A stretch of 64,000 nt of DNA from Streptomyces rishiriensis (GTDB lineage: Bacteria; Actinomycetota; Actinomycetes; Streptomycetales; Streptomycetaceae), in NCBI RefSeq assembly GCF_003112535.1, contig NZ_BEWA01000005.1, forward strand, positions 106,024-170,023, read 5' to 3'. Made by a program: the position numbers and the translations under genes. This document shows, piece by piece, positions 17,318 to 25,458 of the stretch (the stretch's first letter is position 1; every line of letters starts with the position of its first letter). The notes under the pieces were generated by a model, which saw only the letters and a program-made list of their open reading frames with translations, searched no databases and was not told where the DNA came from.

Positions 17318-18253
17318 ATGTGCGGTCCGCAGCACGCCCGCGCCGGCCTGGAAGGGCTCGTCACCGGCGACGCCTTCGGCGACAGCTGGTTCACCCGCTC
17401 CGACGAGCCCGCCGAGGCGCTGTGGGCGGCTCGTGAGCTGCGTCCGGCGCCCTGGCTGTGGACGGACGACTCGGCGATGGCGTTCGTCCTGTTCGCCCAT
17501 CTCATGAGGCACGGGGAGGTACGTCCGGACGACCTCGCGCGGGAGTTCGCCGCCGAGTACGGCCGCGACCCGGGCCGCAAGTACGGCCCGTCCATGCACG
17601 GAGTGCTCCGACGCGTCGCCGACGGCGAGGACCACCGGGCAGTGACGACCGGGCAGTTCGGCGGCCAGGGCTCCTACGGCAACGGCGCGGCGATGCGGGT
17701 CGCTCCTCTGGGAGCCTGGTTCCGCGACGACCTGGCGGCGGTCCGGGAGCAGGCCCGCCTGTCGGCGCTGGCCACGCACGCGCACCCCGAGGCGGTCGCG
17801 GGCGCGGTGGCGGTGGCGGTCGCCGCCGCGCTCGCAGCCGCGGGCGAGGGCGCGCAAGCCCCGGCACGGGAGGCCTTCCTGCGGGAGGTCGCCGCGCACG
17901 TGCCGGACGGCGACGTGCGCTCCGGACTGCTGGTGGCGGCGAGTCTGCCCGGGCACACCTCGGTGCGCCATGCCGCGTCCGTGCTGGGTTCGGGAACGCT
18001 GATCTCGGCTCCGGACACGGTGCCGTTCGCCCTCTGGTCCGCGGCGGGGCACCTGGACGACCTCACGGAGGCCCTGTGGCAGACCGTGGGCGGCTGGGGC
18101 GACCGCGACACGACCTGCGCCATCGCCGGAGGCGTGGTCGCCGCCCGCACCGGAACGGGAGCCGTCCCGTCCGCCTGGCGTCACGCCCAGGAGCCCATCC
18201 CCGCCTGGAGCGGCTGGACCGCCCCCGCCGCACCGGCCCCGACGGCCGACTGA
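17318..18253 (+). CDS. ADP-ribosylglycohydrolase family protein
   Basis: A 311-residue all-alpha protein of the ADP-ribosylhydrolase (DraG/ARH) family, which removes ADP-ribose from proteins or small molecules with two Mg ions. Metal-binding motifs are present in order: GDAFGDS (16-22), WTDDSAMA (about 48-55), GSYGNGAAMRVAP, THAHPEA and GGWGDRDTTCAIAGG with the paired Asp residues. The ATG at 17318 has GAGGAGCC upstream. A GAC CGA CTGA-containing segment at the stop codon is repeated just downstream. A perfect bidirectional hairpin separates it from the ROK kinase gene. Confidence 0.92.
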   Translation: MCGPQHARAGLEGLVTGDAFGDSWFTRSDEPAEALWAARELRPAPWLWTDDSAMAFVLFAHLMRHGEVRPDDLAREFAAEYGRDPGRKYGPSMHGVLRRVADGEDHRAVTTGQFGGQGSYGNGAAMRVAPLGAWFRDDLAAVREQARLSALATHAHPEAVAGAVAVAVAAALAAAGEGAQAPAREAFLREVAAHVPDGDVRSGLLVAASLPGHTSVRHAASVLGSGTLISAPDTVPFALWSAAGHLDDLTEALWQTVGGWGDRDTTCAIAGGVVAARTGTGAVPSAWRHAQEPIPAWSGWTAPAAPAPTAD

Positions 18254-18290
18254 CCCCGGTCCCGGACAGCCGACTGACCCCGGTCCCGAA
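18241..18290. repeat. Duplicated 3' end of the ADP-ribosylglycohydrolase gene
   Basis: The sequence GCCGACTGACCCCGGTCCCG, which includes the stop codon TGA, occurs at about 18245-18264 and again at about 18270-18289 (25-bp period, second copy preceded by aca instead of acg). The second copy lies after the stop and is non-coding. Confidence 0.8.
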
Positions 18291-18299
18291 CGGCCCCCG

Positions 18300-18337
18300 G
18301 TTCCGGCCCACCCCCGTTTCCAGGGGTGGGCCGGAAC
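18300..18337. terminator. Bidirectional terminator
   Basis: A perfect stem of 15 bp (core CCGGCCCACCCC / GGGGTGGGCCGG; 18300-18314 with 18323-18337) and an 8-nt loop lies between convergent ADP-ribosylglycohydrolase and ROK genes, immediately followed by the palindrome GGAACGTTCC-like continuation. Confidence 0.85.
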
Positions 18338-18354
18338 GTTCCTTCCGGGGTTCT

Positions 18355-19299
18355 TCAGACTCCTGCCGCAGGTCCTCTCGCCAGCGCGGCCGCGGCCGCT
18401 CCCACGAGTCCCGCGTCGGTGCCCATCTGTGCGGCCGTCACCGTCAGCCGCTGCACGAAGGAGAGAGTCGCGTAGTCACGGAGGGCTCGGCGCAGGGGGG
18501 CGAAGAGGATCTCGCCCGCTTTGCCCACGCCGCCGCCGATCACCGCGATGTCGATCTCGACCAGGGTCGCCGTCGCGGCGATGCCGGCGGCCAGCGCCTG
18601 GGCGGCCCGTTCGAAGGAGGCCAGGGCGACCGGGTCGCCCGCACGGGCGGCGGCGGCCACCGCGGCCGCCGAGGCGTCGCCGGCGGGCCCTGGCAGCCAG
18701 CCGTTCTCCAGCGCGCGGCGGGCGATGTTGGGACCGCTGGCGATGCGTTCCACGCAGCCGCGCGCCCCGCACGGGCACGGATCGCCGTCGAGGTCGACGC
18801 TGATGTGGCCGATGTGGCCCGCGTTGCCGGTGGGGCCGGGATGGAGCCGGCCGCCGAGGACCAGGCCGCCGCCGACGCCGGTGGACACCACCATGCACAG
18901 CGCGTTGTCATGGCCGCGAGCCGCGCCCTGCCAGTGCTCGGCCGCCGTGATCGCCACGCCGTCGCCGATCAGCTCGACCGGGAGGTTCCCGGTCGCCGAC
19001 CGGACCCGGTCGACCAGCGGATACGCCCGCCAGCCGGGCACGTTCACCGGGCTGACCGTGCCGGCGGAGGCGTCCACCGGACCGGCGCTGCCGATGCCGA
19101 CGGCGTGGACACGCTCCCACAGCGGCGACCCGGACAACTCCCCCAGCACCTCCTCGACGGCCCGCATGACGGTGTCGCCGTCCTCCCGGGCGGGCGTGGG
19201 GCGCTGCGCGCGGGCCAGGATCGTGCCGTCGCCGTCCACCAGCGCTCCGGCGATCTTGGTGCCGCCGATGTCGAGCGCAGCCACTAGGTCGGTGTGCAT
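18355..19299 (-). CDS. ROK-family sugar kinase
   Basis: A 314-residue kinase of the ROK group. The ATP-binding DIGGTKIAG is at residues 10-18; the ROK zinc centre is visible as the GHIGHISVD histidine plus CPCGARGCVE (CxCGxxGCxE), and catalytic/sugar-binding ELIGDG with its Asp lies before it. No N-terminal helix-turn-helix is present, so it is an enzyme (glucokinase, N-acetylglucosamine or N-acetylmannosamine kinase-like) and not an NagC/XylR-type repressor. ATG at 19299 has GGGGAG upstream. Divergent from a LacI regulator that probably controls it. Confidence 0.9.
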   Translation of the reverse strand: MHTDLVAALDIGGTKIAGALVDGDGTILARAQRPTPAREDGDTVMRAVEEVLGELSGSPLWERVHAVGIGSAGPVDASAGTVSPVNVPGWRAYPLVDRVRSATGNLPVELIGDGVAITAAEHWQGAARGHDNALCMVVSTGVGGGLVLGGRLHPGPTGNAGHIGHISVDLDGDPCPCGARGCVERIASGPNIARRALENGWLPGPAGDASAAAVAAAARAGDPVALASFERAAQALAAGIAATATLVEIDIAVIGGGVGKAGEILFAPLRRALRDYATLSFVQRLTVTAAQMGTDAGLVGAAAAALARGPAAGV

Positions 19300-19396
19300 C
19301 AGTCTGGTTTCTCCCCGTCCACCGTGAAAATGGGCTGGCCGGTCCAGCGGTTGGGGGACGCGGGCCGGATTGCGGTGGACAGTCTCTCCCGCATCT

Positions 19397-19408
19397 GACA
19401 ACGTTGTC
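19397..19408. promoter_or_regulatory. LacI-type palindromic operator
   Basis: The perfect 12-bp palindrome GACAACGTTGTC lies in the 231-bp divergent interval between the ROK kinase (start 19299) and the LacI regulator (start 19531). The central CG with symmetrical arms is typical of LacI-family sites, so it is the likely binding site of the adjacent regulator. Confidence 0.7.
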
Positions 19409-19530
19409 CAGGCTCTATGCTCGACGCCACATCCTCATACAAACCCTGGGGCACCGCATCCCCGTCCGCGAGATCGACCGGACGGCGAGCATGCCGACCT
19501 CCCGCGGACGACAGGACAGGACACAGCATC

Positions 19531-20568
19531 GTGCCGGAGACGCAGCGCCGCCCCGAGAGCCGTTACGGCAACCGTCCCACGATGAAGGACGTCGCCGCGC
19601 GGGCCGGAGTCGGCCTCAAGACCGTGTCCCGCGTGGTCAACGGCGAGCCGGGGGTCACGCCCGAGACGGAACGCCGGGTCCAGGAGTCCATCGACGCGCT
19701 CGGCTTCCGCCGCAACGACAGCGCCCGGGTGCTGCGCAAGGGCCGCACCGCCACCATCGGCCTGGTCCTGGAGGACCTCGCCGACCCGTTCTACGGGCCG
19801 CTCAGCCGGGCGGTGGAGGAGGTGGCCCGCGCGCACGGCGCGCTGCTCATCAACGGCTCCAGCGCCGAGGACCCGGAGCGCGAGCAGGAGCTGGCGCTGG
19901 CGCTGTGCGCGCGCCGGGTGGACGGCCTGGTGGTGATCCCGGCCGGTGACGACCACCGGTATCTGGAGCCCGAGGTCAGGGCCGGGGTCGCGACGGTCTT
20001 CGTGGACCGCCCAGCCGGGCGCATCGACGCCGACTGCGTGCTGTCGGACAACTTCGGCGGCGCCCGCGCGGGCGTCGCCCACCTCGTCGCCCAGGGGCAC
20101 CGCCGGATCGGCTTCATCGGCGACATGCCCCGCATCCACACCGCCGCGGAGCGCCTGCGCGGCTACCGCGCGGCGATGGAGGACGCGGGGATACCCGTGG
20201 CGGACGCATGGATGTCCCTGGGCGCCACCGACCCGGCACGGGTGCGCCGCGCGGCCGAGGAGATGCTGTCGGGGGCGGCGCCCGTCACGGCGGTCTTCTC
20301 GGGGAACAACCGGGTGACGGTCACCGTGATCCGGGTCCTTGCGGAGCAGGTCCGCCGGACCGCCCTGGTGGCCTTCGACGACCTGGAACTCGCCGACCTG
20401 CTCCAGCCGGGGGTCACCGTCGTCGCGCAGGACGCGGCCGCGCTCGGCCGGACCGCCGCAGAGCGGCTGTTCCGGCAGCTGGACGGCACGCTGCTCGCCC
20501 CCGAACGGATCGAACTGCCGACCCGGCTGATCACCCGCGGCTCGGGCGAACTGCCGCCGGCGGACTGA
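19531..20568 (+). CDS. LacI-family transcriptional regulator
   Basis: A 345-residue repressor: helix-turn-helix and hinge at residues 15-70 (TMKDVAARAGVGLKTVSRVVNGEPGVTPETERRV), then a periplasmic-binding-protein-like effector domain (TIGLVLEDLADPFYGPL, RRIGFIGD, LVAFDDLELADLLQPGVT). The GTG start at 19531 was preferred to an upstream open extension that has no homology. The gene is divergent from the ROK kinase and is followed after 7 bp by a GGCT-like gene, probably co-transcribed. A perfect palindrome at 19397 is its likely site; effector sugar unknown. Confidence 0.93.
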   Translation: MPETQRRPESRYGNRPTMKDVAARAGVGLKTVSRVVNGEPGVTPETERRVQESIDALGFRRNDSARVLRKGRTATIGLVLEDLADPFYGPLSRAVEEVARAHGALLINGSSAEDPEREQELALALCARRVDGLVVIPAGDDHRYLEPEVRAGVATVFVDRPAGRIDADCVLSDNFGGARAGVAHLVAQGHRRIGFIGDMPRIHTAAERLRGYRAAMEDAGIPVADAWMSLGATDPARVRRAAEEMLSGAAPVTAVFSGNNRVTVTVIRVLAEQVRRTALVAFDDLELADLLQPGVTVVAQDAAALGRTAAERLFRQLDGTLLAPERIELPTRLITRGSGELPPAD

Positions 20569-20575
20569 GCCGGCC

Positions 20576-21313
20576 GTGGACGCCCGCGACGAGCACCGCA
20601 CACTGGAGGCGCTGGGCCTGGCCGACGCGCCCCGCGATCATCCGCTGAGCTACCCCGGCGCCTGGCCGAGCGGCTCCGGGCTGCTCGACGGCGACGAGCT
20701 GCTGCCGCTGGACCGCCTCACGCATCCCGGCCGGACCCCGGTGGTGGCCGTCGGCTCCAACGCCAGCCCGGCCCAACTCCGGCACAAGATGGCCGAGTCC
20801 GGCGCCGTCTCGCCCATCCCGATGGTGCGCGCACGCGTGACGGGCATCGACGTGGGCGTGTCGGCGCACATCAGCCGCCTCGGCTACGTCTCCGCCTCGC
20901 CCGTCAACGCACCGGGCGCCGCGCGGCAGTTGTTCGTCATCTGGCTGGACGCGGACCAACTCGCCACGCTGGACGCCACGGAGCCGAACTACGATCGGGT
21001 CCTGTTGCCCGCGCCGGGGTTCCGGGTCGAGCTGGAGAACGGCGAGGCACTTCTCGATACCTTCGCATACGTGAATCACCACGGGGTTCTGCACGACGGT
21101 TCGGGCACCCCGCGCGGCCATCCCGGCCAGCGCGCCCTGCTCTCCGAACTCCTCTCGGGATCGCGGACGTTGAGGAAGCTGTTCGGCGAGACGCCCGAGG
21201 AGTTCTGCCGTCGGGCCCGGGCCGACGCACGGCTGTGCGAGCAGGGCACGCGATTGTTCACGGAGGAGAATCTGGTGACCGTCTCCGGCCTGGAACATCT
21301 GCGCGTCCGTTAG
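20576..21313 (+). CDS. Gamma-glutamylcyclotransferase-fold (GGCT-like) protein, function unknown
   Basis: A 245-residue protein starting with GTG 7 bp after the lacI-type stop codon. The segment VVAVGSNASPAQLRHKM resembles the YGSN loop of the GGCT/AIG2 fold, and LATLDATEPNYDRVLL followed by FRVELENGEALLDTFAYV resembles the acidic-residue and beta-strand part of that fold. The C-terminal 80 residues are helical (LLSELLSGSRTLRKLFGETPEEFCRRA). I do not know its substrate; a cyclotransferase role is only suggested by fold-level similarity. Confidence 0.6.
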   Translation: MDARDEHRTLEALGLADAPRDHPLSYPGAWPSGSGLLDGDELLPLDRLTHPGRTPVVAVGSNASPAQLRHKMAESGAVSPIPMVRARVTGIDVGVSAHISRLGYVSASPVNAPGAARQLFVIWLDADQLATLDATEPNYDRVLLPAPGFRVELENGEALLDTFAYVNHHGVLHDGSGTPRGHPGQRALLSELLSGSRTLRKLFGETPEEFCRRARADARLCEQGTRLFTEENLVTVSGLEHLRVR

Positions 21314-21399
21314 TGTGACCGTACGGCGTCGCGTGTCGGTCACCGACCGGGTGAGGCATGGAGGCGCCCGTGAGATTGCCCAGCGGAGGCATTCCACAC

Positions 21400-21843
21400 A
21401 TGTCAGTCGAGCTGAACCACACCATCGTCCACTCCCGTGACAACCGGGAGTCGGCCGCATTCCTCGCCCACATCCTGGGACTCGAAGTCGGAGCCGAGTG
21501 GGGCCCGTTCGTTCCCGTCGACACGAGCAACAAGGTCACCCTGGACTTCGCCACCGTCCCGGCGGAGTCCATCGTCATGCAGCACTACGCCTTCCTCGTC
21601 TCCGACGAGGAGTTCGACGCCGCTCTGGACCGGATCGAGCGCGCCGGGATCACGTACTTCGCGGATCCGCACGGCAGGCAGCCGGGTGAGATCAACCATC
21701 ACCACGGCGGCCGGGGCCTGTACTTCATGGATCCTTCGGGCCACGGGATGGAGATCATCACCGCCCCGTACGCCGTTCCCGCATCGCAGCCAACGCAGCA
21801 GACGCAGCAGACGCAGCAGATGCAGCAGACGCAGCAGCAGTAA
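21400..21843 (+). CDS. VOC-family (glyoxalase/dioxygenase superfamily) protein with Gln-rich tail
   Basis: A 147-residue single vicinal-oxygen-chelate domain: N-terminal VELNHTIVHSRDNRESAAFLAHILGLEVG, a second beta-alpha-beta unit with MQHYAFLVSDEEFDAALDRIERAGITYFADP, and GRGLYFMDPSGHGMEIIT carrying the C-terminal metal-ligand glutamate. The start at MSVELNHT (ATG 21400) has AGCGGAGG upstream. The last 17 residues (PTQQTQQTQQMQQTQQQ) are a repeat-encoded Gln/Thr tail absent from the usual domain. Substrate unknown. Confidence 0.85.
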   Translation: MSVELNHTIVHSRDNRESAAFLAHILGLEVGAEWGPFVPVDTSNKVTLDFATVPAESIVMQHYAFLVSDEEFDAALDRIERAGITYFADPHGRQPGEINHHHGGRGLYFMDPSGHGMEIITAPYAVPASQPTQQTQQTQQMQQTQQQ

Positions 21844-21884
21844 CGGGTTTGGGCAGCAGTGGCGGTGAGCGGTGGCCGTCGCCG

Positions 21885-21932
21885 GAGCGGGTGACCGGCC
21901 GGGGGTGCGCGCCCCCGGCCGGTCACCCGCTC
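21885..21932. terminator. Strong bidirectional terminator
   Basis: A perfect 21-bp stem (21885-21905 with 21912-21932; inner part GACCGGCCGGGGG) and a 6-nt loop TGCGCG lies between the convergent VOC and DUF6986 genes. Confidence 0.9.
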
Positions 21933-21965
21933 ACCCGCTCACGACCGCCCGCCCGGTCTCGTCCC

Positions 21966-23273
21966 TCACGACGACGCCGAAGCCGTCAGGTCTCCGCGGC
22001 GCGGTGCGGCGAAGCCCTCCAGGGCGGTCCGGGACAGTCCGGTCGCAGCGGTCACCTCGGCGAGGTCGAGGGCGCCGCAGTCGAGGCCGCGCAGCAGATA
22101 GCCGCCGAGGGCCTTGGCGGTCGCCGGTTCGTCCATGACGTCGCCGCCGGCCCGGTGGGCGTAGCGGGACAGGCGCTCGGCGGCCTGCGCGAAACCCTCG
22201 CGGTAGAAGGCGAAGACGGCCGCGTAGCGGGTGGGGAGGTGGCCGGGGTGCATGTCCCAGCCCTGGTAGTAGGCGCGGGCGAGAGCGCGGCGGGTGAGGC
22301 CGTAGTGGAGCCGCCAGGCGTCGTGCACCTTCGCGGTCGGGCCGACGGGCAGGACGTTCGTGGAGCCGTCGCAGACCCGTACACCGGTGCCGGCCGCGGC
22401 GACCTGCATGACCGCCTTGGCATGGTCGGCGGCCGGGTGGTCGGCGGCCTGGTGGGCGGCGGACACGCCCAGGCAGGCGCTGTAGTCGAAGGTGCCGTAG
22501 TGCAGGCCGGTGGCCCGCCCCTCGGCCGCCTGGATCATGCGGGCGACGGTCGCGGTGCCGTCGGCGGCGAGGATCGCCTGGCTGGTCTCGATCTGGATCT
22601 CGAAGCCGATCCGTCCGGCGTCCAGCCCGCGCGCCTCCTCGAAGGCCTCCAGCAGCCGGACCATCGCCGTGACCTGCTCGGGGTAGGTGACCTTCGGCAG
22701 GGTGAGGACCAGGCCGTCGGGCAGGCCGCCGGCCTCCGTCAGAGCGGTGAGGAAGACGTCGAGCGTGCGGATGCCCCGGTCGCGCACGGCGGCCTCCATG
22801 CACTTCATGCGGATGCCCATGTAGGGGGCGGCTGCGCCCTTGGCGCAGGCCTCGGCGATCAGCCGGGCCGCCCGGGCGGCGGCCGCGTCCTCCTCCGCGT
22901 CGGGGCGGGGGCCGTAGCCGTCCTCGAAGTCGACGCGGAGGTCCTCCACCGGCTCGCGCTCCAGTTTGGCCCGCACGCGCGTGTACACGGGCTCGGCGAG
23001 TTCGTCGGACAGGCCGAGGCAGGCGGCGAAGGAGGCCGCGTCGGGGGCGTGCTCGTCGAGGGCCGCGAGGGCCCGGTCGCCCCAGCTGCGGATCGTGTCG
23101 GCGTCGAAGACGTCGCCGGGTACGTAGACGGTGTGGACGGGCTGACGGGTGCCCGGGTCTCCGGGGTAGCGGCGGTCCAGTTCGGCGTCGACCGGGGCGA
23201 GGGAGGCGCTGATCCCCTCGCTGACGGCGCCCGCGAGACTCGTTGCCACCGTCTCCTGCTGGCCCTGACCCAT
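21966..23273 (-). CDS. DUF6986 family, HpcH/HpaI-aldolase/citrate-lyase-like protein
   Basis: A 435-residue TIM-barrel-type protein related to the HpcH/HpaI aldolase and citrate lyase beta group; I recognise the arrangement of the DUF6986 family. Visible features are VDFEDGYGPRPD (acidic metal-site loop), VLTLPKVTYPEQV and IGFEIQIETSQAI with the conserved glutamate, and LHYGTFDYSACLGV. These motifs match the Mg/oxaloacetate-type active site. Start ATG 23273 follows AGGAGGGTG. Substrate is unknown; an IclR-box-like repeat in its promoter hints at purine/glyoxylate-type metabolism (inference). Confidence 0.8.
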   Translation of the reverse strand: MGQGQQETVATSLAGAVSEGISASLAPVDAELDRRYPGDPGTRQPVHTVYVPGDVFDADTIRSWGDRALAALDEHAPDAASFAACLGLSDELAEPVYTRVRAKLEREPVEDLRVDFEDGYGPRPDAEEDAAAARAARLIAEACAKGAAAPYMGIRMKCMEAAVRDRGIRTLDVFLTALTEAGGLPDGLVLTLPKVTYPEQVTAMVRLLEAFEEARGLDAGRIGFEIQIETSQAILAADGTATVARMIQAAEGRATGLHYGTFDYSACLGVSAAHQAADHPAADHAKAVMQVAAAGTGVRVCDGSTNVLPVGPTAKVHDAWRLHYGLTRRALARAYYQGWDMHPGHLPTRYAAVFAFYREGFAQAAERLSRYAHRAGGDVMDEPATAKALGGYLLRGLDCGALDLAEVTAATGLSRTALEGFAAPRRGDLTASASS

Positions 23274-23289
23274 GCCACACCCTCCTGTT

Positions 23290-23304
23290 TTCCACTGTAC
23301 GGAA
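23290..23304. promoter_or_regulatory. Candidate IclR-type operator upstream of DUF6986 gene
   Basis: TTCCACTGTACGGAA, an inverted repeat TTCC-N7-GGAA, lies just upstream of the ribosome site of the DUF6986 gene. The TTCC/GGAA spacing resembles IclR-family boxes known in Streptomyces; binding is not shown. Confidence 0.35.
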
Positions 23305-23456
23305 TCAACAATCCGCAAAGCGAAGTTATCCGTGCGGCTTCCGGCAGGTCAACACCCTGTCCACGGCCTGGCCCCTTCCGTTCACCGCCGCACCCATGCC
23401 CTCTTCCGCACAGGGGTTCTCCCCTTCATCCTGACTCACGAGACGAGGGGGAACAC

Positions 23457-24377
23457 ATGACCGGCAGGAGTGGGCCGAACCGGCGGGCGGGGCTGAGAAC
23501 CCTGCTGGCGGCCGCGGCCGCCGTCCCGTTGCTCGGCATGGTGGGATCGTCGGCCGGACGACAGGAGAGCCGGTCGCACGGGACGGTCCCGCCCGTGCCC
23601 GCGCCCCCGCTGGAGGTCATGACATTCAACCTCCGCTTCGCGTCCCGCAAGAAGCCCAACAGCTGGGCGGTCCGCCGGCCCGTGATGGGCGCGCTGCTGC
23701 ATCGGGCGGCCCCGCACGTCATCGGCACCCAGGAGGGCCGGCCGCAGCAGCTGCGCGACATCGAGGCCGATCTCGGGCCGCACTACGACTGGATCGGCAC
23801 CAGCCGTGCCGCGGGCGACGACGAGGCGGTGGCCGTCTTCTACGACACGCGCCGGCTCGTCCCGGCCGCGTACGAGCATTTCTGGCTCTCCGACACCCCG
23901 GGAGTGCGCGGCTCCAACACCTGGGGCGGAGGCCATCCCCGCATGGTCACCTGGGTCCGCTTCCGTGATCTGCGGGCGGCGGGGCGGGAGTTCCTCGTCC
24001 TCAACACCCACCTCGACAACGCGAGCCAGTACGCGCGCGTGCGCGCCGCCGACCTGATCGCCGCGCGGATCGCCCGGTTCGATCCCGCGCTGCCGCTGCT
24101 GCTGACCGGCGACTTCAACTCCGCCGCCCACGGCAGCGCGGTCTACGACACGCTGCTCGCCACCGGCCTGGTGGACACCTGGGACACGGCACGCGCGCGT
24201 GGCGGCGCATACGGGACGTTCCACGGGTACAGGCCGCTGATTCCGGGCGGGGAACGCATCGACTGGATTCTGGCGACGCCCGGCGTCAGGGTCCACCGGG
24301 AGTGGACCGACACGTTCGCCGTCGACGGCCAGTACCCGAGCGACCATCTGCCGGTGCAGGCGTCGTTGAGCCTGTGA
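23457..24377 (+). CDS. Exported endonuclease/exonuclease/phosphatase-family protein
   Basis: A 306-residue enzyme with a twin-arginine-like export signal (NRRAGLRTLLAAAAAVPLLG, residues 8-27) and an EEP (DNase I/sphingomyelinase-like) domain. Motifs in order are VMTFNLRF, IGTQEG (metal Glu), LNTHLDN, LLTGDFNSAA, ERIDWIL and the catalytic SDHLPV. The fold hydrolyses phosphodiester or phosphomonoester bonds; nucleic acid, inositol phosphate or lipid substrates are all possible. GAGGGGG precedes the ATG at 23457. A 17-bp bidirectional hairpin follows. Confidence 0.9.
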   Translation: MTGRSGPNRRAGLRTLLAAAAAVPLLGMVGSSAGRQESRSHGTVPPVPAPPLEVMTFNLRFASRKKPNSWAVRRPVMGALLHRAAPHVIGTQEGRPQQLRDIEADLGPHYDWIGTSRAAGDDEAVAVFYDTRRLVPAAYEHFWLSDTPGVRGSNTWGGGHPRMVTWVRFRDLRAAGREFLVLNTHLDNASQYARVRAADLIAARIARFDPALPLLLTGDFNSAAHGSAVYDTLLATGLVDTWDTARARGGAYGTFHGYRPLIPGGERIDWILATPGVRVHREWTDTFAVDGQYPSDHLPVQASLSL

Positions 24378-24381
24378 CGAG

Positions 24382-24420
24382 CCGAGGCCCCCGTGACCTG
24401 CGCGGTCACGGGGGCCTCGG
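24382..24420. terminator. Bidirectional terminator between EEP and etfA genes
   Basis: A perfect 17-bp stem (24382-24398 with 24404-24420, core GAGGCCCCCGTGACC) and a 5-nt loop directly after the plus-strand stop codon and 24 bp past the etfA stop on the other strand. Confidence 0.9.
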
Positions 24421-24444
24421 GCAGTTCTGCGACTGCTGGGGGGA

Positions 24445-25407
24445 TCAGCCCTTGCGGGTGTTGATCTCCTCGGTGAGCTGCGGGACGACGTCGAACAGGT
24501 CGCCCACGACGCCGTAGTCGACCAGGTCGAAGATCGGGGCCTCGGCGTCCTTGTTGACGGCGACGATCGTCTTCGAGGTCTGCATGCCGGCCCGGTGCTG
24601 GATGGCGCCGGAGATGCCGTTGGCGATGTAGAGCTGCGGCGAGACCGACTTGCCGGTCTGGCCCACCTGGTTGGTGTGCGGGTACCAGCCGGCGTCGACG
24701 GCCGCGCGGGAGGCGCCGACGGCCGCGCCGAGGGAGTCCGCGAGGGCCTCGATGAGCGCGAAGTTCTCGGCGCCGTTGACGCCACGGCCGCCGGAGACCA
24801 CGATCGCGGCCTCGGTCAGCTCCGGGCGGCCGGTCGACTCGCGCGGCGTGCGGCCGGTGACCTTGGTGCCGGTGGCCTGCGCGGAGAAGGTCACCGCGAG
24901 GGCCTCGACCGCGCCGGCGGCCGGGGCGGCCTCGACGGCGGCCGAGTTCGGCTTGACGGTGATGACCGGGGTGCCCTTGGAGACACGGGACTTGGTGGTG
25001 AAGGACGCGGCGAACACCGACTGGGTGGCCACCGGGCCCTCGGCGCCGGCCTCGAGGTCGGTGGCGTCGGTGATGACGCCGGAGCCGATGCGCAGCGCCA
25101 GACGCGCGGCGATCTCCTTGCCCTCCGCGGAGGACGGGACGAGGACGGCGGCCGGGGAGACCGACTCGACGGCGGCCTGGAGCGCGTCCACCTTCGGTAC
25201 GACGAGGTAGTCGGCGTACTCGGAGGCGTCGTGCGTGAGGACCTTGACGGCGCCGTGCTCGGCCAGCGCGGCCGCGGTGTTCTCGGCGCCCGCGCCGAGC
25301 GCGACGGCGACCGGCTCGCCGATGCGGCGGGCGAGCGTCAGCAGCTCCAGGGTGGGCTTGCGGACGGCGCCGTCCACGTGGTCGACGTAGACGAGGACTT
25401 CAGCCAT
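24445..25407 (-). CDS. etfA: Electron transfer flavoprotein subunit alpha
   Basis: A 320-residue ETF alpha subunit. The C-terminal FAD domain carries [37 protein letters not shown] (the ETF-alpha signature) and [13 protein letters not shown]. With EtfB it accepts electrons from acyl-CoA and other flavin dehydrogenases in the cytoplasm and hands them to the membrane quinone pool. AGGAGAG precedes the ATG at 25407. It follows etfB after 51 bp in one operon. Confidence 0.97.
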   Translation of the reverse strand: MAEVLVYVDHVDGAVRKPTLELLTLARRIGEPVAVALGAGAENTAAALAEHGAVKVLTHDASEYADYLVVPKVDALQAAVESVSPAAVLVPSSAEGKEIAARLALRIGSGVITDATDLEAGAEGPVATQSVFAASFTTKSRVSKGTPVITVKPNSAAVEAAPAAGAVEALAVTFSAQATGTKVTGRTPRESTGRPELTEAAIVVSGGRGVNGAENFALIEALADSLGAAVGASRAAVDAGWYPHTNQVGQTGKSVSPQLYIANGISGAIQHRAGMQTSKTIVAVNKDAEAPIFDLVDYGVVGDLFDVVPQLTEEINTRKG

Positions 25408-25458
25408 GGGATTTGCTCTCCTGCGAAACGAAGTTGAGGGGCGGTCGGCGTGGGGCCT

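Noticed and set aside
16972..17436. A plus-strand proline/aspartate-rich protein across the nonamer repeats
   Set aside because: It is antisense to the secreted peptide gene, overlaps the start of the ADP-ribosylglycohydrolase gene in another frame and has no ribosome site; the PDP repeat is a by-product of the DNA repeat.
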